A DNA stretch of 16,529 nucleotides from Acidimicrobiia bacterium UBA6912 (GCA_002450985.1 DKBA01000317.1:296-16824), one strand, 5' to 3'. Shown: positions 7,269 to 14,111, numbered from the stretch's first letter. The notes: generated by a model not told the origin, from the letters alone. Numbers and translations: made by a program.

Positions 7269-7832
7269 ATGGGTTTCACTCGTGCCGAGCTCGAGGCGTT
7301 CCGCGATGCATCGGTTCCGGACCTGATCGGACCGGGGCTCGCCCTCCTGTTCGTCGGCATCAACCCCGGCCTGTGGACCGCAGCGACCCAGACCCACTTC
7401 GCCCATCCCGGCAATCGTTTCTACCCGGCCCTCGAGATGGCGGGCATCATCGATCGTCCCATCGACCGCGCCGCCGGGTTCAGCGAGGCCGACCGGGAGC
7501 ACCTCATCTCTCGCAGAGTGGGGATCACCAATCTCGTCAACCGGGCCACGGCGCGGGCGTCTGAGCTGAACCGCGCCGAGCTACGCGACGGTGCAGCGCG
7601 GCTGGCCCGACTCGTCGGCACGATCCATCCCCAGGTGGTGGCCATCGCCGGGGTGACCGCCTACCGGACGGCATTCGGCCGGCCGAAGGCGCAGCTCGGC
7701 CCGCAGGACGAGGAGATCTCCGGGGCGGCGGTGTGGGTGGTGCCCAATCCCAGCGGCCTCAACGCCCATGAGACGACGGCATCGCTCGCCGAGTGGTACG
7801 GGAAGGCGGCGCGAGCGGCCGGCGTGGTGTGA
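7269..7832 (+). CDS. mug: G/T(U)-mismatch-specific DNA glycosylase (Mug family)
   Basis: The 187-residue protein is a family 2 uracil-DNA glycosylase (Mug/TDG type), which removes uracil, thymine or ethenocytosine opposite guanine to start base-excision repair. Motif 1 is GINPGL (residues 30-35), with Asn32 matching the water-activating asparagine of E. coli Mug. It is followed by HFAHPGNRFY (43-52), which contacts the base and backbone. Motif 2 is NPSGLNAH (160-167), the intercalating loop. Length is a little above the 168 residues of E. coli Mug. The ATG at 7269 begins at the start of the conserved domain. It lacks a strong ribosome binding site and may be translated from a leaderless mRNA. 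acpS follows 30 bases later behind its own candidate promoter. Confidence 0.93.
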   Translation: MGFTRAELEAFRDASVPDLIGPGLALLFVGINPGLWTAATQTHFAHPGNRFYPALEMAGIIDRPIDRAAGFSEADREHLISRRVGITNLVNRATARASELNRAELRDGAARLARLVGTIHPQVVAIAGVTAYRTAFGRPKAQLGPQDEEISGAAVWVVPNPSGLNAHETTASLAEWYGKAARAAGVV

Positions 7833-7850
7833 GCGGCGCACCCCGATCGC

Positions 7851-7856
7851 TACTGT
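7851..7856 (+). promoter_or_regulatory. Candidate -10 box for a leaderless acpS transcript
   Basis: TACTGT matches TANNNT and lies exactly six bases before the GTG start of acpS at 7863. There is no Shine-Dalgarno-like sequence in front of that GTG, which agrees with leaderless translation. A -35 element is not obvious. Confidence 0.5.
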
Positions 7857-7862
7857 CCCCAC

Positions 7863-8240
7863 GTGAACATCGCCGGGCTCGGGGTCGACCTCGCCGAGAT
7901 CGAACGCGTGCGGCACCTGCTGCGGACGTACGGGGAGCGCTTCAAGGAGCGCTGCTTCACCGATCACGAATGGGAGTACGCCCACCGCTACGTCGACCCT
8001 TCGGCGCGCCTCGCCGCCCGCTTCGCCGGCAAGGAAGCCGTCATGAAGAGCCTCGGCACCGGCTGGCGACGGGTCCACTGGCGCGACGTCGAGATCACGG
8101 GCGGCGGCGCACCGCGCGTCAACCTGTCGGGAACCGCCGAGCGGCGTGCCCGGCTGATCGGCGTCACCCAGGTGCTCGTCACCATCACCCACACGGACGA
8201 CCGCGCCCTCGTCTTCGCCATCTCGCTGCGTGACGGCTGA
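7863..8240 (+). CDS. acpS: Holo-[acyl-carrier-protein] synthase
   Basis: AcpS transfers the 4'-phosphopantetheine of coenzyme A to the serine of apo-acyl carrier protein, enabling fatty acid synthesis. The 125-residue length is typical of the small trimeric AcpS class. GVDLAEIERV (residues 7-16) carries Asp9, and RFAGKEAVMKSLGTG (53-67) carries Lys57-Glu58; Asp9 and Glu58 correspond to the magnesium ligands of the family. The C-terminal TITHTDDRALVFAISL corresponds to the usual SISH strand. The GTG at 7863 gives the conserved N-terminus and is preceded by a -10-like box instead of a ribosome binding site. acpS directly upstream of nnr and alr is a recurring actinobacterial arrangement. Confidence 0.95.
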   Translation: MNIAGLGVDLAEIERVRHLLRTYGERFKERCFTDHEWEYAHRYVDPSARLAARFAGKEAVMKSLGTGWRRVHWRDVEITGGGAPRVNLSGTAERRARLIGVTQVLVTITHTDDRALVFAISLRDG

Positions 8241-8289
8241 CGGTTCACCCTCGCCGCCGGGGTGACGTCGAGGCGGCGCCGCGGCTCGT

Positions 8290-8295
8290 TAGCAT
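8290..8295 (+). promoter_or_regulatory. Candidate -10 box for the nnr-tsaD operon
   Basis: TAGCAT (TANNNT) lies in the 84-base gap between acpS and nnr. Six bases later comes an ATG (8302) that is not the nnr start but opens an eight-residue reading frame ending in an ATGA overlap with nnr. If the spacing rule seen for mug and acpS holds, transcription starts at that ATG, leaving nnr with a 23-base leader that contains no clear ribosome binding site. Confidence 0.45.
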
Positions 8296-8301
8296 CTCCG
8301 C

Positions 8302-8328
8302 ATGGCCTGCGCGAGACACCCCCGATGA
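8302..8328 (+). other. Putative eight-residue upstream ORF overlapping the nnr start
   Basis: An ATG placed six bases after a -10-like TAGCAT opens the frame MACARHPR, stopped by TGA at 8326-8328. That stop overlaps the nnr ATG (8325-8327) as ATGA, the same junction used by all later genes of the operon. It may serve to load ribosomes for nnr, which lacks a Shine-Dalgarno sequence. The frame is too short to judge by coding statistics and may be chance. Confidence 0.3.
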
Positions 8329-9740
8329 GACCGGTCCTCACCCCCGCCGAATCCGGCCGCCTCGACGCCGAGGCGGCCGGTCGTATCGACGATCTCATGG
8401 ACCGCGCCGGGTACGCGGTCGCCATCGCCGCCGCCGAGATGGGCATCGGGTACGGCCACCGGGTCGCGGTGCTCGCCGGCAAGGGCAACAACGGCGGCGA
8501 CGGCTACGTCGCTGCGCGCTACCTGCGGCGGCGCGGCGCCACGGTGCGGGTCCACGCCCTGGGCGCACCTCGGGCCGGGTCGGCGGCGGAGCGGGCCCTG
8601 CGCGCCGCATTGGCCGAAGGCGTCGCCGTCGGGCCGTGGACGCTCTCGCCCGGTCCGGCGGACCTCGTGATCGATGCGCTCTTCGGGGTCGGGTTCGAGG
8701 GCGTGCTGCCCGTCGAGGTGGAGCCCTGGCTGGACCACCCGGCCCCGGTCCTGGCCGTCGACGTGCCGAGTGGGCTCCATGCGGCGACCGGGGTGGTGAG
8801 CGGCAAGGCCTTCACCGCCGCCCGTTCCGTGACCTTCCACTCCCTCAAACCCGGCCACATCCTCGGAGAAGGCCCGGAACGATGCGGCGAGGTCTCCGTG
8901 GCCGATATCGGCTTGCGCGGGGGCGACGCCACGCTCGCCGTCGCCGAGGCAGAGGATGCTCCACGGCCGCCGCGGTCCCGCACTGCCCACAAGTGGTCGG
9001 TGGGCTCGGTCGTGGTGGTCGGCGGCTCGCCGGGCATGACGGGCGCCCCGCTCCTCACCGCCGAGTCGGCGCTCGCCGCCGGCGCCGGTGCCGTCACGAT
9101 CATGTGCCCGGCGAAGCTACAGCCGATCTACGCCGCCCAGGCTCCGGGACTCCTGACGCGCGGCATCGGCAAGGAGGCCCGGTTCGGAACGGCGGACGTC
9201 GACGAGGTGCTCGCCGCCGCCGCCCGGTTCGACGTGATGGTCGTGGGGCCCGGCCTCGGGCTCAAGGTCGGGGGCTTTGCCACCCAACTCGTTCTGCGAT
9301 GGCCCGGGCGACTCCTGATCGATGCCGACGGCCTCAATGACCTCGATGGGACGGGCGCGATCGCGGCGCGGCAGTCGCCGGCGGTCCTCACGCCGCACGC
9401 GGGTGAGTTCTCCCGCCTCACCGGGAAGCCTGCGGGCTACGAAGCGGCCGGGCAGACGGCAACGTCCATCCGCAAGGTGGTGCTGTTGAAGGGCAATCCC
9501 ACCTTCGTGATGGGCAAGGAGCGGTGGGTGGTGCGGACAGGTGGTCCCGAGCTGGCGACCATCGGGACCGGCGACGTCCTCTCGGGCTTCATCGCCGCTT
9601 TGTGGGCGCGCGGGCTCGACGCCGAGACCGCCGCCCGTTCCGGCGCCTACTGGCACGGCGTGGCCGGCGCCGAGCTCGCCCGTTCCGGCACGGTCACCGC
9701 CTCGCAGCTCGTCGGCACCGTGGCGAGGTACGCCTGGTGA
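8325..9740 (+). CDS. nnr: Bifunctional NAD(P)H-hydrate epimerase / ADP-dependent NAD(P)H-hydrate dehydratase
   Basis: This fused repair enzyme restores NADH and NADPH from their hydrated forms: the N-terminal half epimerises R-NAD(P)HX, and the C-terminal half dehydrates S-NAD(P)HX using ADP. The 471-residue protein has the epimerase (YjeF_N) domain at about 1-210, with GKGNNGGDGYVAARYL (NNGGDG at 55-60). The ribokinase-like dehydratase domain covers about 215-471, with GGSPGMTGAP, GPGLG, LLIDADGLN, LTPHAGEFSRL and the catalytic GTGDVLSG (414-421). The ATG at 8325 gives the normal MRPVLTPAE start. A GTG at 8262 would add 21 arginine-rich residues and is rejected. The stop overlaps the alr GTG by four bases. 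It is the first full gene of the overlapping operon. Confidence 0.95.
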   Translation: MRPVLTPAESGRLDAEAAGRIDDLMDRAGYAVAIAAAEMGIGYGHRVAVLAGKGNNGGDGYVAARYLRRRGATVRVHALGAPRAGSAAERALRAALAEGVAVGPWTLSPGPADLVIDALFGVGFEGVLPVEVEPWLDHPAPVLAVDVPSGLHAATGVVSGKAFTAARSVTFHSLKPGHILGEGPERCGEVSVADIGLRGGDATLAVAEAEDAPRPPRSRTAHKWSVGSVVVVGGSPGMTGAPLLTAESALAAGAGAVTIMCPAKLQPIYAAQAPGLLTRGIGKEARFGTADVDEVLAAAARFDVMVVGPGLGLKVGGFATQLVLRWPGRLLIDADGLNDLDGTGAIAARQSPAVLTPHAGEFSRLTGKPAGYEAAGQTATSIRKVVLLKGNPTFVMGKERWVVRTGGPELATIGTGDVLSGFIAALWARGLDAETAARSGAYWHGVAGAELARSGTVTASQLVGTVARYAW

Positions 9741-10846
9741 GACCGAGCTGGGTCGAGGTCGACGTTGCCGCGATCCGCCACAACGTGTCCACCATCGCCG
9801 GCGTGGTCGCACCCGCCAGGGTGTGCGCCGTGGTGAAGGCCGACGGCTACGGCCACGGCGACGTGCCGGCGGCCCGGGCGGCCATCGCCGGCGGCGCGTC
9901 GTCCCTTGCGGTCGCCATCGTTGCGGAGGGCGTGCGGCTGCGGGAGGCCGGCATCCGCGCCCCGATCCTCCTCTTGTCCGAACCCCCGCCGGCCGATGCC
10001 GAGGCGCTGGTCCGCTGGCGTCTCACCCCCACGGTCTACAGCGACCGGTTGCTCCAACCGCTGGCCGGCCTGCCGGGCGACGCCCCGCATCCCGTCCATC
10101 TCAAGGTCGACACCGGCATGCATCGTGTCGGCGCTGCGCCGGCCGACGCCGTCCGGCTGGCCACCCGCATCGCCGCCGACCCGCGCCTCCGCCTCGAGGG
10201 GGTGTGGACCCACTTCGCCGTCTCCGAGGACGATCCGGAATTCACCCGGGAGCAGCTCGCCCGGTTCGAGTCCGTGCTCGCCGACCTGCGCGAGGCAGGG
10301 ATCGAGGCCGGCATCCGCCATGTGGCCAACACCGCCGGTGCCCTGGAGTACCCGGAGGCTCGGCTCGACATGGTGCGCACCGGTCTCGGCATCTACGGGC
10401 TGCGGCCGGCCCCGCACGTCGCCGCCGACCTGGAGCTGCGACCCGCAATGCGGGTGGTGTCGCACGTCTCGTACCTGCGCCGTCACCCTGCGGGCACGCG
10501 CCCGTCGTACGGACGGCGACGAGCGCTGGCCGCAGCGGCCACCGTCGCGACGGTTCCCGTCGGCTACGCGGACGGCGTCACCCGCCGCCTCTCCGCCGTC
10601 GGCGGCGAGGTGCTCATCGGCGGGCGCCGGTTCCCCTTCGCCGGCACGGTGACGATGGACCAGATCGTGGTCGATGTCGACGATGCCGACATCGCCGTCG
10701 GTGACGAGGTGGTGCTGCTCGGCCGCCAGGGCGGCGAGGCCATCCCCGCCGAAGAGTGGGCGGAGCGGCTCGACACGATCAACTACGAGGTGGTGTGCGG
10801 ATTCGGGCCCCGGCTGCCGCGCCGCTACCTCGGGGAGGCGTCGTGA
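9737..10846 (+). CDS. alr: Alanine racemase
   Basis: Alr is a PLP enzyme that interconverts L- and D-alanine and supplies D-Ala for peptidoglycan. The 369-residue length is standard. The PLP lysine is Lys34 in CAVVKADGYGHG, and the second catalytic base is Tyr258 in PSYGRR. Further signatures are HLKVDTGMHRVG (121-132), VANTAGALE, VRTGLGIYG and VPVGYADG (273-280). VTMDQI (305-310) lies in the C-terminal beta domain. The GTG start at 9737 overlaps the nnr stop as GTGA and yields the normal WVEVDVAAIRHN opening. The stop overlaps the following gene by four bases. Nearby glmS and glmM serve the same cell-wall pathway. Confidence 0.97.
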   Translation: MRPSWVEVDVAAIRHNVSTIAGVVAPARVCAVVKADGYGHGDVPAARAAIAGGASSLAVAIVAEGVRLREAGIRAPILLLSEPPPADAEALVRWRLTPTVYSDRLLQPLAGLPGDAPHPVHLKVDTGMHRVGAAPADAVRLATRIAADPRLRLEGVWTHFAVSEDDPEFTREQLARFESVLADLREAGIEAGIRHVANTAGALEYPEARLDMVRTGLGIYGLRPAPHVAADLELRPAMRVVSHVSYLRRHPAGTRPSYGRRRALAAAATVATVPVGYADGVTRRLSAVGGEVLIGGRRFPFAGTVTMDQIVVDVDDADIAVGDEVVLLGRQGGEAIPAEEWAERLDTINYEVVCGFGPRLPRRYLGEAS

Positions 10847-11742
10847 TCGAGGGCGGCACGCTGACCTCCGTCGCCGGGGTCGAGGTCGGGCACTGGTCGG
10901 ATCAGCTCGCCCGTACCGGCGTGACCGTGATGACGTTTCCCGAGCCCAACGTCGCTGCGGTCGAGGTGCGGGGCGGCGCCCCGGGGAGCCGGGAGACGGC
11001 CCTGCTCGAGCCGGGCATGCGGGTGCAGATGATCCAGGCCCTCGTGTTCTCGGGGGGTTCGGCGTTCGGGCTGGCCGCAGCCGACGGGGTCGTCGCCGGC
11101 CTGGAGCGTGACGGACGCGGCCACGTGACCCCGGTCGCCCGCGTCCCCATCGTCCCTGCAGCGATCTTGTTCGATCTCGGCGTCGGGGACGGTACGGTGC
11201 GTCCCGGTCCCGCCGAGGGGGCGGCGGCCTACGGCGCGAGGACCGCCGGCCCGGTGCCGATGGGAGCCGTTGGGGCCGGAACCGGTGCCAGCGTGGCGTT
11301 GTGGCGGGGCCTCGACCACGTCCGCCGCGGCGGACTCGGCTCGGCGGCGGTCGCCGCCGGCGAGGCAACGGTCTCCGCCCTCGTCGTCGTCAACGCCGTG
11401 GGGGACGTGTTCTCCCTGGAGGGCGATCCGCTCACCGGTGGGGGACCGGTGCCGGGGCCGCCCGGGATCCCGCTCAACGGCCTCGAGCAGACGACGCTCG
11501 TCGCCGTCGCCACCGATGCCCGACTCGACCGTCCCGCCCTGAGCCGGCTCATCGTGCGGGCCCACGATGCGCTCGCGGTCTGTCTCCGCCCGGCGCACAC
11601 GCAATTCGACGGCGATATCGTGTTCGCCGTGGCGTGTGGCGAGCGGACGGTGAGCGTCGAGGCGGCGGGAGAAGCCGTCTTCGAGGCGACCGGCCGTGCC
11701 GTGGAGCTCGGGATCCGAGCCGTGGCGGGGCTCGACCGGTGA
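10843..11742 (+). CDS. P1-family (DmpA/NylC-like) Ntn-type peptidase
   Basis: The 299-residue protein matches the P1/S58 family, which includes the aminopeptidase DmpA, beta-aminopeptidases and the nylon-oligomer hydrolase NylC. These enzymes self-cleave to expose an N-terminal Ser or Thr nucleophile. Signatures are SVAGVEVGHWSD (residues 9-20), VEVRGGAPGSRET (40-52), VFSGGSAFGLAAADGV (68-83), VPIVPAAILFDL (101-112), GAGTGA (144-149), GGLGSA (163-168) and VVNAVGDV (182-189). Thr253 in HTQFDGD lies where the nucleophile is expected; a His precedes it instead of the Asn or Gly cited for characterised members. GGGGAGG (10832-10838) stands four bases before the GTG start, which also overlaps the alr stop as GTGA. 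Substrate unknown; no signal peptide is seen. Confidence 0.88.
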   Translation: MIEGGTLTSVAGVEVGHWSDQLARTGVTVMTFPEPNVAAVEVRGGAPGSRETALLEPGMRVQMIQALVFSGGSAFGLAAADGVVAGLERDGRGHVTPVARVPIVPAAILFDLGVGDGTVRPGPAEGAAAYGARTAGPVPMGAVGAGTGASVALWRGLDHVRRGGLGSAAVAAGEATVSALVVVNAVGDVFSLEGDPLTGGGPVPGPPGIPLNGLEQTTLVAVATDARLDRPALSRLIVRAHDALAVCLRPAHTQFDGDIVFAVACGERTVSVEAAGEAVFEATGRAVELGIRAVAGLDR

Positions 11743-12395
11743 CGGCTCCCGAACGTGCCGCCGCCCTCGCCGAGCTCGCCACCCGAGCTTCGGCGTGCAC
11801 CGACTGCCGGCTCGCCGAGAGCCGCACCCACGTCGTCTTCGGCGACGGCAACCCCGATGCGGACCTGATGATCGTCGGCGAGGGTCCCGGCCAGCGCGAG
11901 GACGAGCAGGGCCTCCCGTTCGTGGGACCGTCCGGCAACCTCCTCGAGCAGCTGCTCGGCGAGATCGGTCTCACCCGCCCCGAGGTCTACATCGCCAACG
12001 TCGTGAAGTGCCGCCCGCCGCGCAACCGTGATCCCCGACCCGACGAGATCGATGCGTGCAAGGGCTACCTGCGCGAGCAACTCCGCTTGGTGGATCCCAA
12101 GGTCGTGCTCACGCTCGGGAACTTCTCCTCCAAGCTGTTGCTCCGCACCGAGACGGGCATCACCCGGCTGCGGGGCACCGCCTACGAGTGGTGGGGGCGG
12201 TATCTGGTGCCGACCTTCCACCCGGCCGCCGCCCTACGGGGCAGCGCCAGGGTGCTCGAGGAGATGCGAGTCGATCTCGGGATCGTGCGGGCTGTGATCG
12301 ACGGTAACCTGCCGGGGATGCGCAGCGACGGGCCCGACGCGGCTCGCGAGGTTGCGCCCGAACCCGATCCGGAGCAGCTCGACCTCTTCCGATGA
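11739..12395 (+). CDS. Family 4 (iron-sulfur) uracil-DNA glycosylase
   Basis: The 218-residue enzyme removes uracil arising from cytosine deamination. Motif A is GEGPGQRED (residues 47-55), and motif B includes HPAAALRG (161-168). Four cysteines, Cys20 and Cys23 (CTDC), Cys91 (VVKCRPP) and Cys107 (DAC), match the 4Fe-4S ligand pattern of family 4 UDGs. The E in GEGPG and the GLPFVGPSGNLL stretch favour family 4 over family 5. After about residue 185 the protein has an acidic, apparently disordered tail that ends EQLDLFR; QLDLF fits the bacterial sliding-clamp-binding consensus. The GTG start overlaps the previous stop as GTGA, and the stop overlaps tsaE as ATGA. Confidence 0.93.
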   Translation: MTAPERAAALAELATRASACTDCRLAESRTHVVFGDGNPDADLMIVGEGPGQREDEQGLPFVGPSGNLLEQLLGEIGLTRPEVYIANVVKCRPPRNRDPRPDEIDACKGYLREQLRLVDPKVVLTLGNFSSKLLLRTETGITRLRGTAYEWWGRYLVPTFHPAAALRGSARVLEEMRVDLGIVRAVIDGNLPGMRSDGPDAAREVAPEPDPEQLDLFR

Positions 12396-12874
12396 ACATC
12401 CCCGTCAACGACTCAGGAGCCGCGCTCGAGGTCTCGTCCGCCACGCCGGCGGACACGCTGGCCTTGGGACGCCGGATCGCCGCCCTGCTGCGCCCCGGCG
12501 ACGTCGTGTTGCTCGCCGGGCGCCTCGGGGCCGGGAAGACGCTCATGGCCTCCGGCATCGCCGAGGGGCTGGGCGTGGAAGAACCGGTGACGAGCCCGAG
12601 CTTCGTGCTGGTGCGCAGCTACGACGGGCTGCTCCCCGTCCATCATGCCGACGTCTACCGCCTCGGCTCGATCGCCGAGTTCGATGACCTCGATCTCCTC
12701 GCAGAGACCCAGGACGGCGTGCTGCTCATCGAATGGGGCAACGCCGTCGCCAACGGGGTTCCCGCCGATCACCTGCTGGTCGAGCTCGCGGTCGCCGACG
12801 ACGAGACCCGCCACATCCGCATCACCCCCCACGGAGCCTTTTGCAGGCGGTCGCTCGAGGAGCTGGTGGCATGA
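12392..12874 (+). CDS. tsaE: tRNA t6A37 modification ATPase TsaE
   Basis: TsaE is the P-loop ATPase that cycles the TsaB-TsaD complex during formation of N6-threonylcarbamoyladenosine at position 37 of ANN-decoding tRNAs. The 160-residue protein has a Walker A motif GRLGAGKT (residues 43-50), VTSPSFVLV just after it (about 65-73), the HHADVYRL segment that contains the family's conserved HxDxYR, and LLIEWGNAV near residue 110-120, the typical IEW motif. The ATG at 12392 overlaps the UDG stop as ATGA. About nine N-terminal residues lie before the conserved domain. The stop overlaps tsaB as ATGA, placing partners of one complex side by side. Confidence 0.96.
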   Translation: MNIPVNDSGAALEVSSATPADTLALGRRIAALLRPGDVVLLAGRLGAGKTLMASGIAEGLGVEEPVTSPSFVLVRSYDGLLPVHHADVYRLGSIAEFDDLDLLAETQDGVLLIEWGNAVANGVPADHLLVELAVADDETRHIRITPHGAFCRRSLEELVA

Positions 12875-13587
12875 GGATCCTCGCCATCGAGACCGCAACC
12901 CGCGCCAGCTCGGTCGCGCTGGGAGAGGACGGGGCACTGGTCGCCATGTCCGTCCTCGTGGACGGGAGAGCCCACGTCGAGTTCCTCGTTCCGGCGATCG
13001 ACTTCTGCTTCGAGCGGGCGGGATGGGATCCCGACGACCTCGACCTCGTCGCCGTCGACGTCGGGCCCGGCCCGTACACCGGGCTGCGCGCGGGAATCGC
13101 CACCGCCGAGGCGGTGGCCGCTGCAGTAGGCGTCCCGATCGTGACGGCCAGCTCGCTCACCGTGCTGGCCCTGCGGGCTGCCACCGGCCGGCGCCGGATC
13201 TGGCCCATCATCGATGTGCGGCGGGGGCAGATCGCCACGGCCGCGTTCCGTCCGGTGCCCGGGGGGGTCATGCCGGACGGACCTCGCGAGCTGGTGTCGC
13301 CCGAGGAGTTCCACGCCCTCCTCGACGCCGACCGCAACGACACTCTCATCGTCGGCGACTGGCAGATGCTGCCAGATGCCGTGTTCCGCGGCTTGCACCG
13401 GGCGCGGAAGGGAAGGCCGCGGTATCCGTCGGCCGACGTGCTCCTCGAGATCGCCGAGATGCGCGCCGCCCAGGACGAGTTCGCCGGCATCGAGGACCTC
13501 CAGCCGATCTACCTGCGGGAGCCCGATGCCAAGATCAACTGGTCGGAATTCCGAGAGGAGGGGCTGTGGCCGGGAGCCGCCTCGTGA
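12871..13587 (+). CDS. tsaB: tRNA t6A37 modification protein TsaB
   Basis: TsaB is the catalytically inactive paralogue of TsaD and heterodimerises with it for t6A synthesis. The 238-residue protein starts MRILAIETATRASSVAL, the ASKHA-fold first strand, and has DVGPGPYTGLRAGIATA (residues 63-79), a hallmark of TsaB/TsaD proteins. It lacks the HxxxH metal site found in TsaD, as expected. The C-terminal half (IWPIIDVRRGQIATAAF onwards) is more variable, and LQPIYLREPDAK is the common TsaB ending. The ATG at 12871 overlaps the tsaE stop, and the stop overlaps the rimI GTG; both junctions are four bases. Confidence 0.95.
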   Translation: MRILAIETATRASSVALGEDGALVAMSVLVDGRAHVEFLVPAIDFCFERAGWDPDDLDLVAVDVGPGPYTGLRAGIATAEAVAAAVGVPIVTASSLTVLALRAATGRRRIWPIIDVRRGQIATAAFRPVPGGVMPDGPRELVSPEEFHALLDADRNDTLIVGDWQMLPDAVFRGLHRARKGRPRYPSADVLLEIAEMRAAQDEFAGIEDLQPIYLREPDAKINWSEFREEGLWPGAAS

Positions 13588-14111
13588 GCACAGAGGCTGT
13601 CGTGCCGGCCGCGGCGCTGACCATACGCCCGATGGTCGCTGACGACCTCGACGCCGTGCTCGAGATGGAGCGTGCCATCTACCCCCAGCCGTGGTCGCTG
13701 CCCATCTTCGTCGACGAGCTCCGCCAGCCCGGCAGGGTGTACGCCGTTGCGCTGGTGGACGGAGCCCTGGTGGGCTACGGAGGCGTGATGCTCGTCGTCG
13801 ACGACGCTCACGTGACGACGCTTGCGGTCGATCCCGCGGCGAGACGCCACCGCATCGGCACGCGACTGATGCTGCACCTCGTCGAGCGAGTGCTCGACAT
13901 GGGCGCCCGGCATCTCACGCTCGAGGTGCGCATGTCGAACCGTGGTGCCCAGCGGCTGTACTCCCGGTTCGGCATGGCCCCGGTCGGCGTTCGCAAGGCC
14001 TACTACGTCGATGAGGATGCCCTGATCATGTGGGCCACCGACATCGACGGCGATGAGTACGTCGAGCGGCTGGACGGGATACGCCGCCATCTGGAGGAGC
14101 CGGAGCGATGA
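13584..14111 (+). CDS. rimI: Ribosomal-protein-S18-alanine N-acetyltransferase (RimI-like GNAT)
   Basis: This 175-residue GNAT-fold protein sits in the tsaB-rimI-tsaD order common in bacteria and is most likely the N-alpha-acetyltransferase RimI. The fold is seen in LTIRPMVADDLDAVLEMER (residues 12-30), the acetyl-CoA-binding segment VTTLAVDPAARRHRIGTRLM (77-96), and LEVRMSNRGAQRLYSRFGM (113-131). These are followed by GVRKAYYVDEDALIMW, which matches the RimI-specific ending. The pyrophosphate loop reads RRHRIG, so its usual glycine is replaced by arginine at one position. A 30-residue C-terminal extension follows the domain. The GTG at 13584 overlaps the tsaB stop. A GTG at 13566 is in frame but would extend the overlap. 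S18 as actual substrate is by analogy. Confidence 0.92.
   Translation: MSTEAVVPAAALTIRPMVADDLDAVLEMERAIYPQPWSLPIFVDELRQPGRVYAVALVDGALVGYGGVMLVVDDAHVTTLAVDPAARRHRIGTRLMLHLVERVLDMGARHLTLEVRMSNRGAQRLYSRFGMAPVGVRKAYYVDEDALIMWATDIDGDEYVERLDGIRRHLEEPER

Noticed and set aside
8262..8324. GTG at 8262 as the nnr start
   Set aside because: It adds 21 arginine-rich residues before the conserved MRPVLTPAE start and would read through the candidate operon promoter.
9647..11368. 573-residue minus-strand open frame opposite alr and the P1 peptidase
   Set aside because: It is an Arg/Pro-rich antisense shadow of two well-supported genes.
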